Positions 53,208 to 62,040 of a stretch of 64,000 bases of DNA are shown here, in pieces (positions within the stretch are counted from its first letter, which is position 1; every line of letters begins with the position of its first letter). The stretch is taken from contig NZ_FCNW02000020.1 of the NCBI RefSeq assembly GCF_001544475.1, forward strand, positions 1 to 64,000, in the 5' to 3' direction. This DNA comes from Caballeronia humi. Its GTDB lineage: Bacteria > Pseudomonadota > Gammaproteobacteria > Burkholderiales > Burkholderiaceae. A program made the position numbers and the translations under genes. Under the pieces are notes generated by a model. The model saw only the letters and a program-made list of their open reading frames with translations, did no database searches and was not told the DNA's origin.

Positions 53208-54647
53208 ATGCGAACCGATATGACCATCGATCATGTCAGCACGCTGGCAAGCGCGGCGGACTTCTACTCGGTGCGCTTCGTCGACGAACGCACCGACGAT
53301 CATCAGGTGCGCAACGACGTCGCCCAGCCCGTGCGCCGCGTGCGCGACCGCGGCGCGATGCTCACCGCATGGCGCGGCGCCGGCGCGGGGTACGCAGCGA
53401 CGCCCGACCTGTCCGCCGCGGGCCTGCAGGCGGCGCTCGACATCGCCACGCGTCGCGCCGGGTCGAGCACGCGTCTCTCACTCGTTGATCACCGGCACGC
53501 CGCGCGGCCGTCGCAAAGCGGCGTGTACGAGTCGCCGGGCACGACGACGGCGCTGCCGACACGGCCGGAATGGCTCGCGCGGCTCGCACACGAATGCGCG
53601 GCGGCACGGATCGACGCGCGCATCGTCGAGCGCATCGCGTCCGTGCAGGTCACGGAAAGCGATCAGATCCTGATCACCAGCGACGGCGTGCGCATCGAGC
53701 AGCGCTTCAGGTTCGTGATGCCGCAATTCACGGTCGTAGCGCACGCTGACGGCGATACGCAGGTCCGCACGCTCGGCGGCGACTACGGGACGATCGCGCA
53801 AGGCGGCGTCGAGATACTCGGCCATTTCGACTTCGATGGCGCGGGCGACCGGCTCTCGCGCGAAGCGCTCATGCTTCTCGCCGCACCGAACTGTCCGAGC
53901 GGCGCGCGCGACCTTCTCCTCATGCCCGACCAGATGATGCTGCAGATCCACGAATCGATCGGGCATCCGCTCGAACTCGATCGCATTCTCGGCGACGAGC
54001 GCAACTTCGCCGGATCGAGCTTCGTGAAGCCGGCATTCTTCGGCACCTATCGATACGGCTCGTCGCTCCTGAACGTCACGTTCGATCCCGCCTTGCCCGG
54101 CGAAGCCGCTGCCTATGCGTTCGACGACGACGGCGCCGCAGCACGCAAGCACTACCTGATCCGCGACGGCGTGCTCGAGCGCGCGCTCGGTGGCACGCTC
54201 TCGCAGCAGCGCGCGGGGCTCGCGGGCGTCGCGAATTCGCGGGCATCGAGCTGGAACCGCCCGCCCATCGACCGCATGGCGAACCTCAATATCGAGCCGG
54301 GCGCGAGTTCACTGGATGAGATGATCGCCGGCATCGAACGCGGCATCCTCATGCGCACGAATACGTCGTGGTCCATCGACGATCATCGCAACAAGTTCCA
54401 GTTCGGCTGCGAATTCGGGCAGTTGATCGAGAACGGCCAGCTCTCGCAGGTGGTGAGGCAACCGGGCTACCGGGGCATATCGGCAACGTTCTGGCAGAGC
54501 CTTGCCGCTGTCGGCAACGAGGACACGCGCGGCGTGTTCGGCACCGCGATGTGCGGCAAGGGCGAGCCGATGCAGATCGTGCGCGTGGGCCATGCGTCGC
54601 CCGCGTGCGTGTTCAGCGACGTGGATGTCTTCGGAGGCACGCGATGA
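53208..54647 (+). CDS. TldD-like metalloprotease subunit
   Basis: 479 residues. The zinc site HESIGHPLELDR (HExxxH) near residue 246 defines the catalytic TldD subunit. The TldD/TldE complex is known for trimming peptides such as the microcin B17 leader and CcdA. Alternative start ATG 53220 would shorten it by four residues. Its stop overlaps the start of the TldE-like gene (ATGA), as expected for paired subunits. Divergent wording from the housekeeping type suggests this is a second, specialised pair. Confidence 0.87.
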   Translation: MRTDMTIDHVSTLASAADFYSVRFVDERTDDHQVRNDVAQPVRRVRDRGAMLTAWRGAGAGYAATPDLSAAGLQAALDIATRRAGSSTRLSLVDHRHAARPSQSGVYESPGTTTALPTRPEWLARLAHECAAARIDARIVERIASVQVTESDQILITSDGVRIEQRFRFVMPQFTVVAHADGDTQVRTLGGDYGTIAQGGVEILGHFDFDGAGDRLSREALMLLAAPNCPSGARDLLLMPDQMMLQIHESIGHPLELDRILGDERNFAGSSFVKPAFFGTYRYGSSLLNVTFDPALPGEAAAYAFDDDGAAARKHYLIRDGVLERALGGTLSQQRAGLAGVANSRASSWNRPPIDRMANLNIEPGASSLDEMIAGIERGILMRTNTSWSIDDHRNKFQFGCEFGQLIENGQLSQVVRQPGYRGISATFWQSLAAVGNEDTRGVFGTAMCGKGEPMQIVRVGHASPACVFSDVDVFGGTR

Positions 54648-55984
54648 CGGCCGGGACGATCGACTGGCAGCACCACTTCACGATGCTTGCCGATGCCATC
54701 GAGCACCGGCTCGCCGCAGGCGAAACGGCGTTGACGACGCTTGCCGCCGAAGAATCGGACTTCGTGCGCTTCAATGCAGGCAAGGTGCGCCAGATCGGCC
54801 ACGTGTCGCAGGGCACGCTGACCGTGCGGCTCATCGAAGACGAACGCCAGGCCTATTCGACGCTCACGGTGTGCGGCGACGCGCAGGCGGATGGCGAGGC
54901 CATCGCCGAAGCGCTCGCCGCACTGCGCGAGGCGCTGCGCGACGCGAGCCCCGATCCTCATTTGCTCGTCGATACCTCGGCGTGGACGCAGACCACGCGG
55001 CGCCGCGGTACGCTGCCGGATATCGAATCGCTCTTGAGCGCGGTCGAAAGAGGCGCAGCCGGGCTCGACTTCGTCGGCTTTTATGCAGGTGGATCGATGG
55101 CGCGCGGCTTTGCTTCGTCGAGCGGCAGCCGCGGCTGGTACGCGGTCGACAACTTCAATTTCAGTTGGTCCCTGTACGACGCCAGCGGGCGCGCGCTCAA
55201 GTCCAGCTACGCGGGCGAGGAATGGAGCGACGAGACCTTCGCGACGAAACTCGAAGCGGCCGCCGCGCGCATACCAGTGCTCGCTCGCACGCCGCGCGCA
55301 CTGGACCCGGGGCTCTATCGCGCGTGGCTGGCGCCAGCCGCGCTCGTCGAATTGATCGGCACGGCTTCCTTCACGGCGTTCTCGGCCCGCCAGCAAGCGA
55401 CGGCGCGCAGCGAACTCTATCGACTCAATCGCGGGGAAATATCGCTGGACCCGCGCGTCATGCTGACCGAGGACCTTGATCTCGGCATCGCGCCGCGCTT
55501 CAGCGAAGACGGCTTCCAGCGCGAGACCGTGCCGCTCGTCGAGGCGGGCCGCAGCGCGCAGCAGCTCACGAGCGCGCGCACGGCCCGCGAATACGGGTTG
55601 CGCCCCAATGGCGCGCTCGCGAGCGAAATGCCGGTCTCGCTTTCGATGCAAGGCGGCGATCTCGCCGACGCCGACGTGCTCGCGGCGCTGGACACCGGGC
55701 TTTACATCGGCAACCTGTGGTACGTGAACTTTTCCGACCGGATGGATTGCCGGCTGACCGGCATGACGCGCTTCGCGACGTTCTGGGTGGAGCGCGGGGA
55801 GATCGTCGCGCCCGTCGAGGCAATGCGCTTCGACGACAGCCTCTACCGGCTGCTCGGAAGCGAACTTGAGCACCTCGGCGCCACGCCCGAGTTGCTCCTG
55901 AACGACTGGACATGGGGTGAGCGCTCGACCGGTGGCATGCAGCTGCCAGGGCTGCTCGCGCGCAGCTTCAGGTTGACGCTCTGA
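54644..55984 (+). CDS. TldE/PmbA-like protein
   Basis: 446 residues. It has the PmbA-type fold but no HExxxH, as expected for the non-catalytic partner of TldD. The middle shows FVGFYAGGSMARGFASSSGS, and the C-terminus has LYIGNLWYVNFSDRMDCRLTG, a typical region of the family. GGAGG precedes the ATG, which overlaps the TldD stop. It should assemble with the preceding gene product. Confidence 0.85.
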   Translation: MTAGTIDWQHHFTMLADAIEHRLAAGETALTTLAAEESDFVRFNAGKVRQIGHVSQGTLTVRLIEDERQAYSTLTVCGDAQADGEAIAEALAALREALRDASPDPHLLVDTSAWTQTTRRRGTLPDIESLLSAVERGAAGLDFVGFYAGGSMARGFASSSGSRGWYAVDNFNFSWSLYDASGRALKSSYAGEEWSDETFATKLEAAAARIPVLARTPRALDPGLYRAWLAPAALVELIGTASFTAFSARQQATARSELYRLNRGEISLDPRVMLTEDLDLGIAPRFSEDGFQRETVPLVEAGRSAQQLTSARTAREYGLRPNGALASEMPVSLSMQGGDLADADVLAALDTGLYIGNLWYVNFSDRMDCRLTGMTRFATFWVERGEIVAPVEAMRFDDSLYRLLGSELEHLGATPELLLNDWTWGERSTGGMQLPGLLARSFRLTL

Positions 55985-56150
55985 ACGCCCGCGACGGCGT
56001 GCATGCAGGGTCGCCGATGTAGGGCGAACGCTTCATCGGCAGGCTGAGATTGGTACGCGCGTCCGCAAAGCGGGCCCGATTGACACAAACCAGGGCGCGT
56101 AGAATGAGATCGCTCCTTTGGGTCTCTACCGTCGTGCAAGAGGACATCCC

Positions 56151-57278
56151 ATGCTGCAGCCATTTGCATCATCCGATTCGTTCACGATTGGAGTCGAACT
56201 CGAAATCCAAGTCGTCAATACCCACGACTACAATCTGACGAAGGCAACAACGGAATTGCTGAATCGAGTGAGAGAGGAGACGTTTGCAGGGGCAATCAAT
56301 CCGGAGACGACAGAGGGAATGATCGAGTTGTCGACCGGCATTTGCAGGAATTTCGATCAGGCGAAGAGCGAATTGCTGACCCTTCGCGATACGCTGGTAC
56401 GGGCCGCCGACTTTCTGAATGTCGGCGTCTGCGGCGGAGGCACGAATTTCTTCCAGAATTGGTACGACCAGCGCTCCGACGGACGCGAACGTTCCGAGTA
56501 CCTGATGGGGCTGTACGGGGCGCTCTACCAGCAATTCACGATCTTTGGGCAGCACGTGCATGTAGGCTGCCCGGACGCTGACTCGGCGCTCGTTCTCCTG
56601 CATTCGCTTTCGCGTTACGTCCCGCACTTCATAGCCCTGGCTGCTTCGTCTCCGTTTGTTCAGCGAACCGACACGAATTTCCAGTGCGCCCGTCTAAACT
56701 CAATCGCCCCATTTCCCTTGTCGGGGCGAGCGCCGTTCGTGACCGAGTGGTCTGAATTCGAACACTATTTTGATCGCATGACCAATACGGGTCTCGTCAA
56801 AAGCTTGAAGGACTTTTACTGGGACATTCGTCCGAGCCCAGGGTATGGCACCGTCGAAGTACGTGTGATGGACACGCCGCTACGCGTCGAATGGGCGGCC
56901 GCGATTGCCGCTTACATCCAGGCGCTTTCGCGGTATCTGCTGGTCGAGCAGCCTTTGCGCCTAAGCGAGCAGGATTACGACGTGTACCGGGCGAACCGGT
57001 TCATGGCCTGCCGCTACGGGTTGGATGGAACATGCGTGAACCCGGAGACGGGGAGTCGCGGCCCGATCAGAGGCGAAATTCTTGCCACCTTGGACGCGAT
57101 CGCGAGCCATGCGCAAGTTCTGGGCGCGGAGGAAGGCCTGGATATCGTCAGGCGTACGGTGACTTCCGGTTTGAGCGATGCCATGCGGCTACGCCGTATC
57201 TATGGCGCGCACGATTCGTTGCATGAAGTCGTCCGTCAGCAGTGTCAGATATGGCGTGGTGCGCAGATTCCGGACTAG
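56151..57278 (+). CDS. YbdK-type carboxylate-amine ligase (GCS2 family)
   Basis: 375 residues from ATG 56151, with AGAGGA upstream. Starts with [12 protein letters not shown], the ATP/metal-binding opening, and has [14 protein letters not shown] and FGQHVHVGC further on. Relatives make a gamma-glutamyl-type bond between glutamate and an amine; the bacterial YbdK type has weak glutamate-cysteine ligase activity. The usual length is about 370-380, so it is complete. The 166-bp spacing from the TldE gene suggests its own promoter. Codon choice looks less GC-biased than its neighbours. Confidence 0.85.
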   Translation: MLQPFASSDSFTIGVELEIQVVNTHDYNLTKATTELLNRVREETFAGAINPETTEGMIELSTGICRNFDQAKSELLTLRDTLVRAADFLNVGVCGGGTNFFQNWYDQRSDGRERSEYLMGLYGALYQQFTIFGQHVHVGCPDADSALVLLHSLSRYVPHFIALAASSPFVQRTDTNFQCARLNSIAPFPLSGRAPFVTEWSEFEHYFDRMTNTGLVKSLKDFYWDIRPSPGYGTVEVRVMDTPLRVEWAAAIAAYIQALSRYLLVEQPLRLSEQDYDVYRANRFMACRYGLDGTCVNPETGSRGPIRGEILATLDAIASHAQVLGAEEGLDIVRRTVTSGLSDAMRLRRIYGAHDSLHEVVRQQCQIWRGAQIPD

Positions 57279-57320
57279 TCGTTGTATGTGCGTGGACGCA
57301 GCGATGAACCGGCACTCCAT

Positions 57321-57653
57321 TCAGCGTTCGTGATAGATCGCAAGCCAGACGGTTTGCTCTTCGGCATGCGTCGACGCAACCCGATGCCGGCAATGCGGGT
57401 CGATCAGCACGTAGTCGCCGGGACGCATGTCGTGCATCGTCGCGTCTTCTTCGAACTCGAGCGCGGCCGAACCCGACAGCAGCACGACCCATTCGGCGCG
57501 CGAGTCGTCGTACCAGAACCCTTCAGGACTCGCATGCCCCATCGACACGATCCGCTCCACGTTCAGGCGCTGCCCCGTGATGAGCATGTCGATCCGCTCT
57601 TCGTCGCCGCGCTTCGCTTCGACGCTGAACAGGTTACCCGTTTGAAGTTGCAT
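57321..57653 (-). CDS. Small cupin protein
   Basis: 110 residues, single cupin barrel. The two motifs are recognisable: WYDDSRAEWVVLLSGSAALE and RPGDYVLIDPHCRHRV. A metal site is likely, though the first motif lacks the usual histidine pair, having the acidic EW in that place. GAGG precedes the ATG. It converges on the YbdK-like gene. Function unknown. Confidence 0.78.
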   Translation of the reverse strand: MQLQTGNLFSVEAKRGDEERIDMLITGQRLNVERIVSMGHASPEGFWYDDSRAEWVVLLSGSAALEFEEDATMHDMRPGDYVLIDPHCRHRVASTHAEEQTVWLAIYHER

Positions 57654-58069
57654 GGCTCGACCTCACGTCAACTTTCGCGCCATAGGCGAAGGTCCGTCGA
57701 GCAGCGCCGGGAACCACTCGCTGATCGTCGGAGGAATGTGCATGTTCGCGTTCGGCGCACACACGGTCATGATATATCCAGTATCGCCGCGCCGATGACC
57801 CTGGCCGAACTGGACGAAAGCGTGAGCTCGTCAAGCTGGCGGGCGGCCTGTTGACGGCCTGCATGAACGCTCCGGGATGAAGCCGTCAGTGCCTCCGTTG
57901 ACGATCGCGATCCGACCAGCGTTACGCTGCGCAAGACTCGATGGATGCGCAAGCGCGCTGATCGTCAATCCTTATTCATGGCGCAACGCGTCTGAACATC
58001 CATCGCGATCGCTCGCACGAGCGAGCCGTGCGAACTGCTCGAACAACGTGTGCGTCGATTTGTTGCCCT
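57654..58069. other. Spacer with possible decayed coding sequence on the minus strand
   Basis: About 415 bp with no intact gene. On the minus strand, three pieces look protein-like: SALAHPSSLAQRNAGRIAIV (near 57960), AARQLDELTLSSSSARVIGA (near 57840), and MTVCAPNANMHIPPTISEWF ending at about 57668. They are in different frames, as in a broken gene. I cannot name the family. Confidence 0.3.
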
Positions 58070-59671
58070 TCAGCCTCGCGCGAGCGCTTGCGTGAGCCAG
58101 CGAATCATTTCCGGGACCGAGCAGTTCGCGCTCCGGTAGCCGATGTGACCGTCGGGCCTCACGACCCATATCATTCCGTTGCGCGCGCCGAAAGCGGTAG
58201 CGAACTCGCCGGCGGAATCGGTCAGGATGGGGAAATCCTCGTTGTCGCCAAATGACTTGGTCACGCCGGCGATCAACGCCGCGCCCGCCGCCGTATCGAA
58301 GGCTGCGCGCAACGCTTCGGCGGCAGCACTGAATGCGGCGACGCGCGCGCCGTCCGCATCTTCATCGATGAAACCGATGAGTACGTGGCGTCCTCGCCCG
58401 ATGTGTGCTTGCAGGCGTTGCGCGTGTCCGACGAAACCCTGCCGCAAGCCGCCGACCTCCGGTACGCGATCGCCTGGCGCCGGCAATTCAGCCGCGAGTT
58501 CCGGGCATGTGTCCGTGACGATCTGGCTGTCGCGATAGCCGACGAGCAGTTGCGTCTCGCGCATGGCGGGCTTGATCTCGCCGTGTGCGAGCACCGTGTT
58601 GAGCGCGCGGCTAGTCGACTCGACGACATCCAGCCCGACCGGGCGCCGCTCTGCCTCGTAACTCGCCAGAAGCCCAACGCCCGCCAAGCCGCGCGCCGCG
58701 AGCGCCAGTTTCCATGCGAGGTTGTGCGCATCCTGCAAGCCGGTGTTCATCCCGAGCCCGCCCACGGGTGGATGAATGTGCGCGGCATCGCCCGCCAGAA
58801 AGACGCGCCCGCGCGCATACGCCTCCGCAATGCGATGACTCACCCGATAGACCGACGACCAGCGCATCGAAGACAAGCGCGTTTCTTTCGGCAAAATGGG
58901 CAACACGATACGCTGGATCTCGTCGAATTCAGGCGCTGTGATCTGCGCGAGCCGCGTGGCGTCGGCGGACGGCAGTACCATCGAGAAACGATAGCGGCGC
59001 ACCGATCCTCGCACGGGCAATGCAGCGAGCGCAGTAGCGTCCTGCGTACTCGCGCCCATCACGTTGAAGCGATACATCGGGCCGCGCGGCAGATTCCAGT
59101 CGACGTCGAGATCGGCGAGCATGAAGGTCTGCGGGAACTGATCGCCTTCGAAGCCCAGGTTCAGATGACGCCGGACAGTGCTCCGCGCCCCGTCGCAGCC
59201 GACGAGCCAGCGGCAGCGCAGCTCACGCGTCTGGCCTGCGGCGTCTTGCAGTTGCGCACTGACGCCGTCGACGTCTTCCCTGAAGCTCACGAGGGTCGAG
59301 CCGTATTCCACGTGTCCGCCGTGTCGCGCGAGCGTCGTTTCCAGAATGCGTTCGGTCTCGTACTGGGCGAGCGATAGCGCGCCATACGGCAATCCTTCGC
59401 GCGGCACTTCGACACGGAAGGCGGGCTCGCCGTCCTGGAACGTCTCGGCGCCCGTGAGCCACACGCCCGCATCAATCGCCTCGCGTGCAATGTCAAGGTC
59501 CTCGAAGACTTCGAGTGTGCGCGCCGTGACGCCCAGCGCCTTGACGAAGAACGCACGGCCGGCGCGTGTCTCGATCACGCGAGCATCGATGCCGCTGCGG
59601 CGCAACTCAGTCGCGAGCAGCATGCCGACGGGGCCGGCTCCGATGATCAGCACATCCGTCGTTTCTGACAT
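58070..59671 (-). CDS. FAD-dependent aromatic monooxygenase (PHBH fold)
   Basis: 533 residues. The dinucleotide motif is at the N-terminus (VLIIGAGPVGMLLATEL), the DG motif is GCDGARSTVRRHL, and the second FAD motif is FLAGDAAHIHPPVGGLGMN. The C-terminal thioredoxin-like domain ends the protein, as in phenol- and TetX/MhpA-like hydroxylases. It should hydroxylate an aromatic or polyketide-like compound with NAD(P)H and oxygen. GGAGG precedes the ATG. It stands alone, with VOC genes upstream on the same strand. Confidence 0.87.
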   Translation of the reverse strand: MSETTDVLIIGAGPVGMLLATELRRSGIDARVIETRAGRAFFVKALGVTARTLEVFEDLDIAREAIDAGVWLTGAETFQDGEPAFRVEVPREGLPYGALSLAQYETERILETTLARHGGHVEYGSTLVSFREDVDGVSAQLQDAAGQTRELRCRWLVGCDGARSTVRRHLNLGFEGDQFPQTFMLADLDVDWNLPRGPMYRFNVMGASTQDATALAALPVRGSVRRYRFSMVLPSADATRLAQITAPEFDEIQRIVLPILPKETRLSSMRWSSVYRVSHRIAEAYARGRVFLAGDAAHIHPPVGGLGMNTGLQDAHNLAWKLALAARGLAGVGLLASYEAERRPVGLDVVESTSRALNTVLAHGEIKPAMRETQLLVGYRDSQIVTDTCPELAAELPAPGDRVPEVGGLRQGFVGHAQRLQAHIGRGRHVLIGFIDEDADGARVAAFSAAAEALRAAFDTAAGAALIAGVTKSFGDNEDFPILTDSAGEFATAFGARNGMIWVVRPDGHIGYRSANCSVPEMIRWLTQALARG

Positions 59672-59820
59672 GATGCGAGGTCCTCCGATGTCTCACTTCG
59701 TCAGGTGCAAGCGCGCACGTCCTGGGCGCCGCGAATCTCACTATCTGTTGCACACAGGATAACCGCGTCAGGTCAAACCGTGGCAAGTCTCCGAGGTTTT
59801 TGGGTCGTGAAAGGCGTCTA

Positions 59821-60186
59821 TTAGCCAGTCGCGAAGCTTCGGCTCGATATGGATATCGAGTTGCCGTCCGGGTCCTTCGCATTGGCGAATCTATAACCGT
59901 CCGCTTGACGGGACGAACCGAACTCGAGACCCTGTGTCGCGCACTGGGCTTTGAAAGCCTCGATGTCCTCGATGTCGAAAACAAGCTTGACTGTGACTTG
60001 ACCCGTCTTCACGCTCTTCGCTGCCTTATGCACCATGAGAATGACGCCTCCATGCGGTGAAATCAACTCGGCTATTTGATCATCGGGTTGGAGCTTGCAT
60101 TGGAACCCGAAGTGTCGCGTGTAGAAAGCACAAGTGGTTTGCACGTCCTTCACATAAAGCAATATTCGATTGAACGATGGTCGCAT
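59821..60186 (-). CDS. VOC-family (glyoxalase-like) protein
   Basis: 121 residues from ATG 60186, with AGGA upstream; an in-frame TTG at 60201 would add five. It has one VOC module set: RILLYVKDVQTTCAFYTRHFG at the start, and YRFANAKDPDGNSISI at the end, where metal ligands occur in relatives. It resembles bleomycin-resistance/glyoxalase proteins. It ends 150 bp from the monooxygenase start. Function unknown. Confidence 0.78.
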   Translation of the reverse strand: MRPSFNRILLYVKDVQTTCAFYTRHFGFQCKLQPDDQIAELISPHGGVILMVHKAAKSVKTGQVTVKLVFDIEDIEAFKAQCATQGLEFGSSRQADGYRFANAKDPDGNSISISSRSFATG

Positions 60187-60203
60187 GTTTTCCTGATTCA
60201 AAT

Positions 60204-60590
60204 TTACGGTCGCGCGAGCTCCTGCCCGATCATCATCCGGTGCCCATCAGGCGTACCGACTAGAAACTCTCGCATACCATGTGGTTTGTCGGCAGGAGGT
60301 TGAAGGATGATGGCACCACGACTCACGAATTCGTCGTGAAGTGCATCCGCGTCGTTTACCTTGACGTAGCCAAAATAGCTGTGATCTCCGGTTGCAGACG
60401 GTGCCATTGCGTCCGGGCAATGACCCATCATGATGCGCACAGCGCCCCTCGACGCGAGTTGCCAACCAGATCCTTCGGGCCACTCAAGGCGAAAGCCGAG
60501 TGCGTCACGAAAGTATGATGCACTTCGCTCGAGGTTTGGTACCGCAAGAACGAACGAAAACGAACGCAGATCGGAAACCGTTTCAGGCAT
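60204..60590 (-). CDS. Second VOC-family protein
   Basis: 128 residues from ATG 60590, with GGAG upstream; the long open frame before it is not coding. It shows SFVLAVPNLERSASYFRDAL and FLVGTPDGHRMMIGQ, the two halves of a VOC fold. It lies 17 bp before the next VOC gene, so the two are probably co-transcribed and may form a pair. Confidence 0.8.
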   Translation of the reverse strand: MPETVSDLRSFSFVLAVPNLERSASYFRDALGFRLEWPEGSGWQLASRGAVRIMMGHCPDAMAPSATGDHSYFGYVKVNDADALHDEFVSRGAIILQPPADKPHGMREFLVGTPDGHRMMIGQELARP

Positions 60591-60978
60591 ATCAACAACT
60601 CCATTCAATGCAGTGCAATTCAAACGAGAGCAGTGTAAGAACACTTCCGGTTCAATTATTGACGATGACAGCGCTCGCGTTGTCCGACACTGCTTCCAGA
60701 CTGCAGGCGGCAACGGGCTTCGGCCAAGCTTGGTGAGATCCGGCTGAGCGCGGCGTCGGACTTGCCTCGGAACTTTGGGCCAAGCGCCGGTCTGCGAAAC
60801 GACCCGGCAAGGCAAGGATGGGAAGTGCAACGTCGCGCGGTCAGGACGATACCGTGTCAACTTCTGACGCTTTTGAACGCATCGTATTCCGTAAGCTTGC
60901 GGCAGTATCTTATTGAATGACGCTCGATTTGCTGCACAGGGCCAACGAAGCGATCCAACGATATGGAGCTTCCTCGCA

Positions 60979-62040
60979 ATGTATAGCCGTCACCAAGCTG
61001 CTTTTACAGCTCTTCTCGCAGCCGCGCTATTCGGCGCGACGACGCCGCTCGCCAAAACACTGCTAGGAACGCTCTCGGCTTTCATGGTCGCGGGCTTGTT
61101 CTATCTTGGCAGCGGCCTTGGACTGGCCATCGCAATACTCATTCGACGTACACGCCGAACGGAGGCTGCGAAACAAAACGAAAGTCGTATCCAGAGGGCT
61201 GAAATACCCTGGCTCATCGGCGCGATAGCCGCAGGCGGCGTTGCCGGCCCCGCGCTGCTGATGCTCGGCCTGAGTACGACGCCAGCGGCAAGCAGTTCCC
61301 TTCTGCTGAACCTCGAAGGCGTATTGACGGCGGTGATCGCCTGGGTGGTGTTCCGCGAGAATGTCGACGTGCAGATATTCCTCGGGATGGTCGCGATCGT
61401 GACCGGTGGAATCGTGCTTTCGTGGCAGCCTGGCGACGCTGGCGTCTCGCCGGGAGCGCTGCTGATCGTCGCAGCCTGCCTTGCGTGGGCAGTTGACAAC
61501 AATCTGACGCGAAAGGTGTCAGCGAACGACGCGATGGTCATCGCCTGCCTGAAAGGTCTTGTCGCCGGCTGCGTCAATCTGTGTATCGCGTTGCTCCTCG
61601 GTGCGCATCTCCCAAGTGCCGGGAGAGCGGCGGCGGCCATGCTTACCGGCTTTGCTGGCTATGGCGTGAGCCTGGTTCTCTTTGTCGTCGCGCTTCGAAA
61701 CCTCGGTACCGCGAGGACCGGGGCATATTTTTCCGTTGCACCCATATTCGGCGTGGGGCTATCTCTCGTTCTCTGGCCCGAGTGGCCGCCGCTGCCTTTC
61801 TGTATTGCAGCAGCGCTCATGGGCCTGGGGATCTGGCTACACATTCGCGAGAGGCATGAGCATACGCACATCCACGAGGCACTTGCTCACAACCATCGAC
61901 ATCGGCATGACGAGCATCATCAGCACACTCACGACTTCGAATGGGACGGAAGGGAGCCACACACTCACCCTCATCGACACGCGCCTCTTACGCACGCGCA
62001 TGCGCATTTTCCCGACATTCATCACCGTCACATTCACTGA
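60979..62040 (+). CDS. EamA/DMT-family transporter with a histidine-rich C-terminal tail
   Basis: 353 residues from ATG 60979, with GGAG upstream; a TTG at 60913 lies further back. About ten spans form two EamA halves (AALFGATTPLAKTLL, then LLLNLEGVLTAVIAWVVFRE). The last 64 residues are hydrophilic with 23 histidines. Such tails bind divalent metals such as nickel, zinc or cobalt and are found in some exporters of the DMT class. The likely job is export of a metabolite or metal-linked compound, with the tail as sensor or buffer. Confidence 0.82.
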   Translation: MYSRHQAAFTALLAAALFGATTPLAKTLLGTLSAFMVAGLFYLGSGLGLAIAILIRRTRRTEAAKQNESRIQRAEIPWLIGAIAAGGVAGPALLMLGLSTTPAASSSLLLNLEGVLTAVIAWVVFRENVDVQIFLGMVAIVTGGIVLSWQPGDAGVSPGALLIVAACLAWAVDNNLTRKVSANDAMVIACLKGLVAGCVNLCIALLLGAHLPSAGRAAAAMLTGFAGYGVSLVLFVVALRNLGTARTGAYFSVAPIFGVGLSLVLWPEWPPLPFCIAAALMGLGIWLHIRERHEHTHIHEALAHNHRHRHDEHHQHTHDFEWDGREPHTHPHRHAPLTHAHAHFPDIHHRHIH

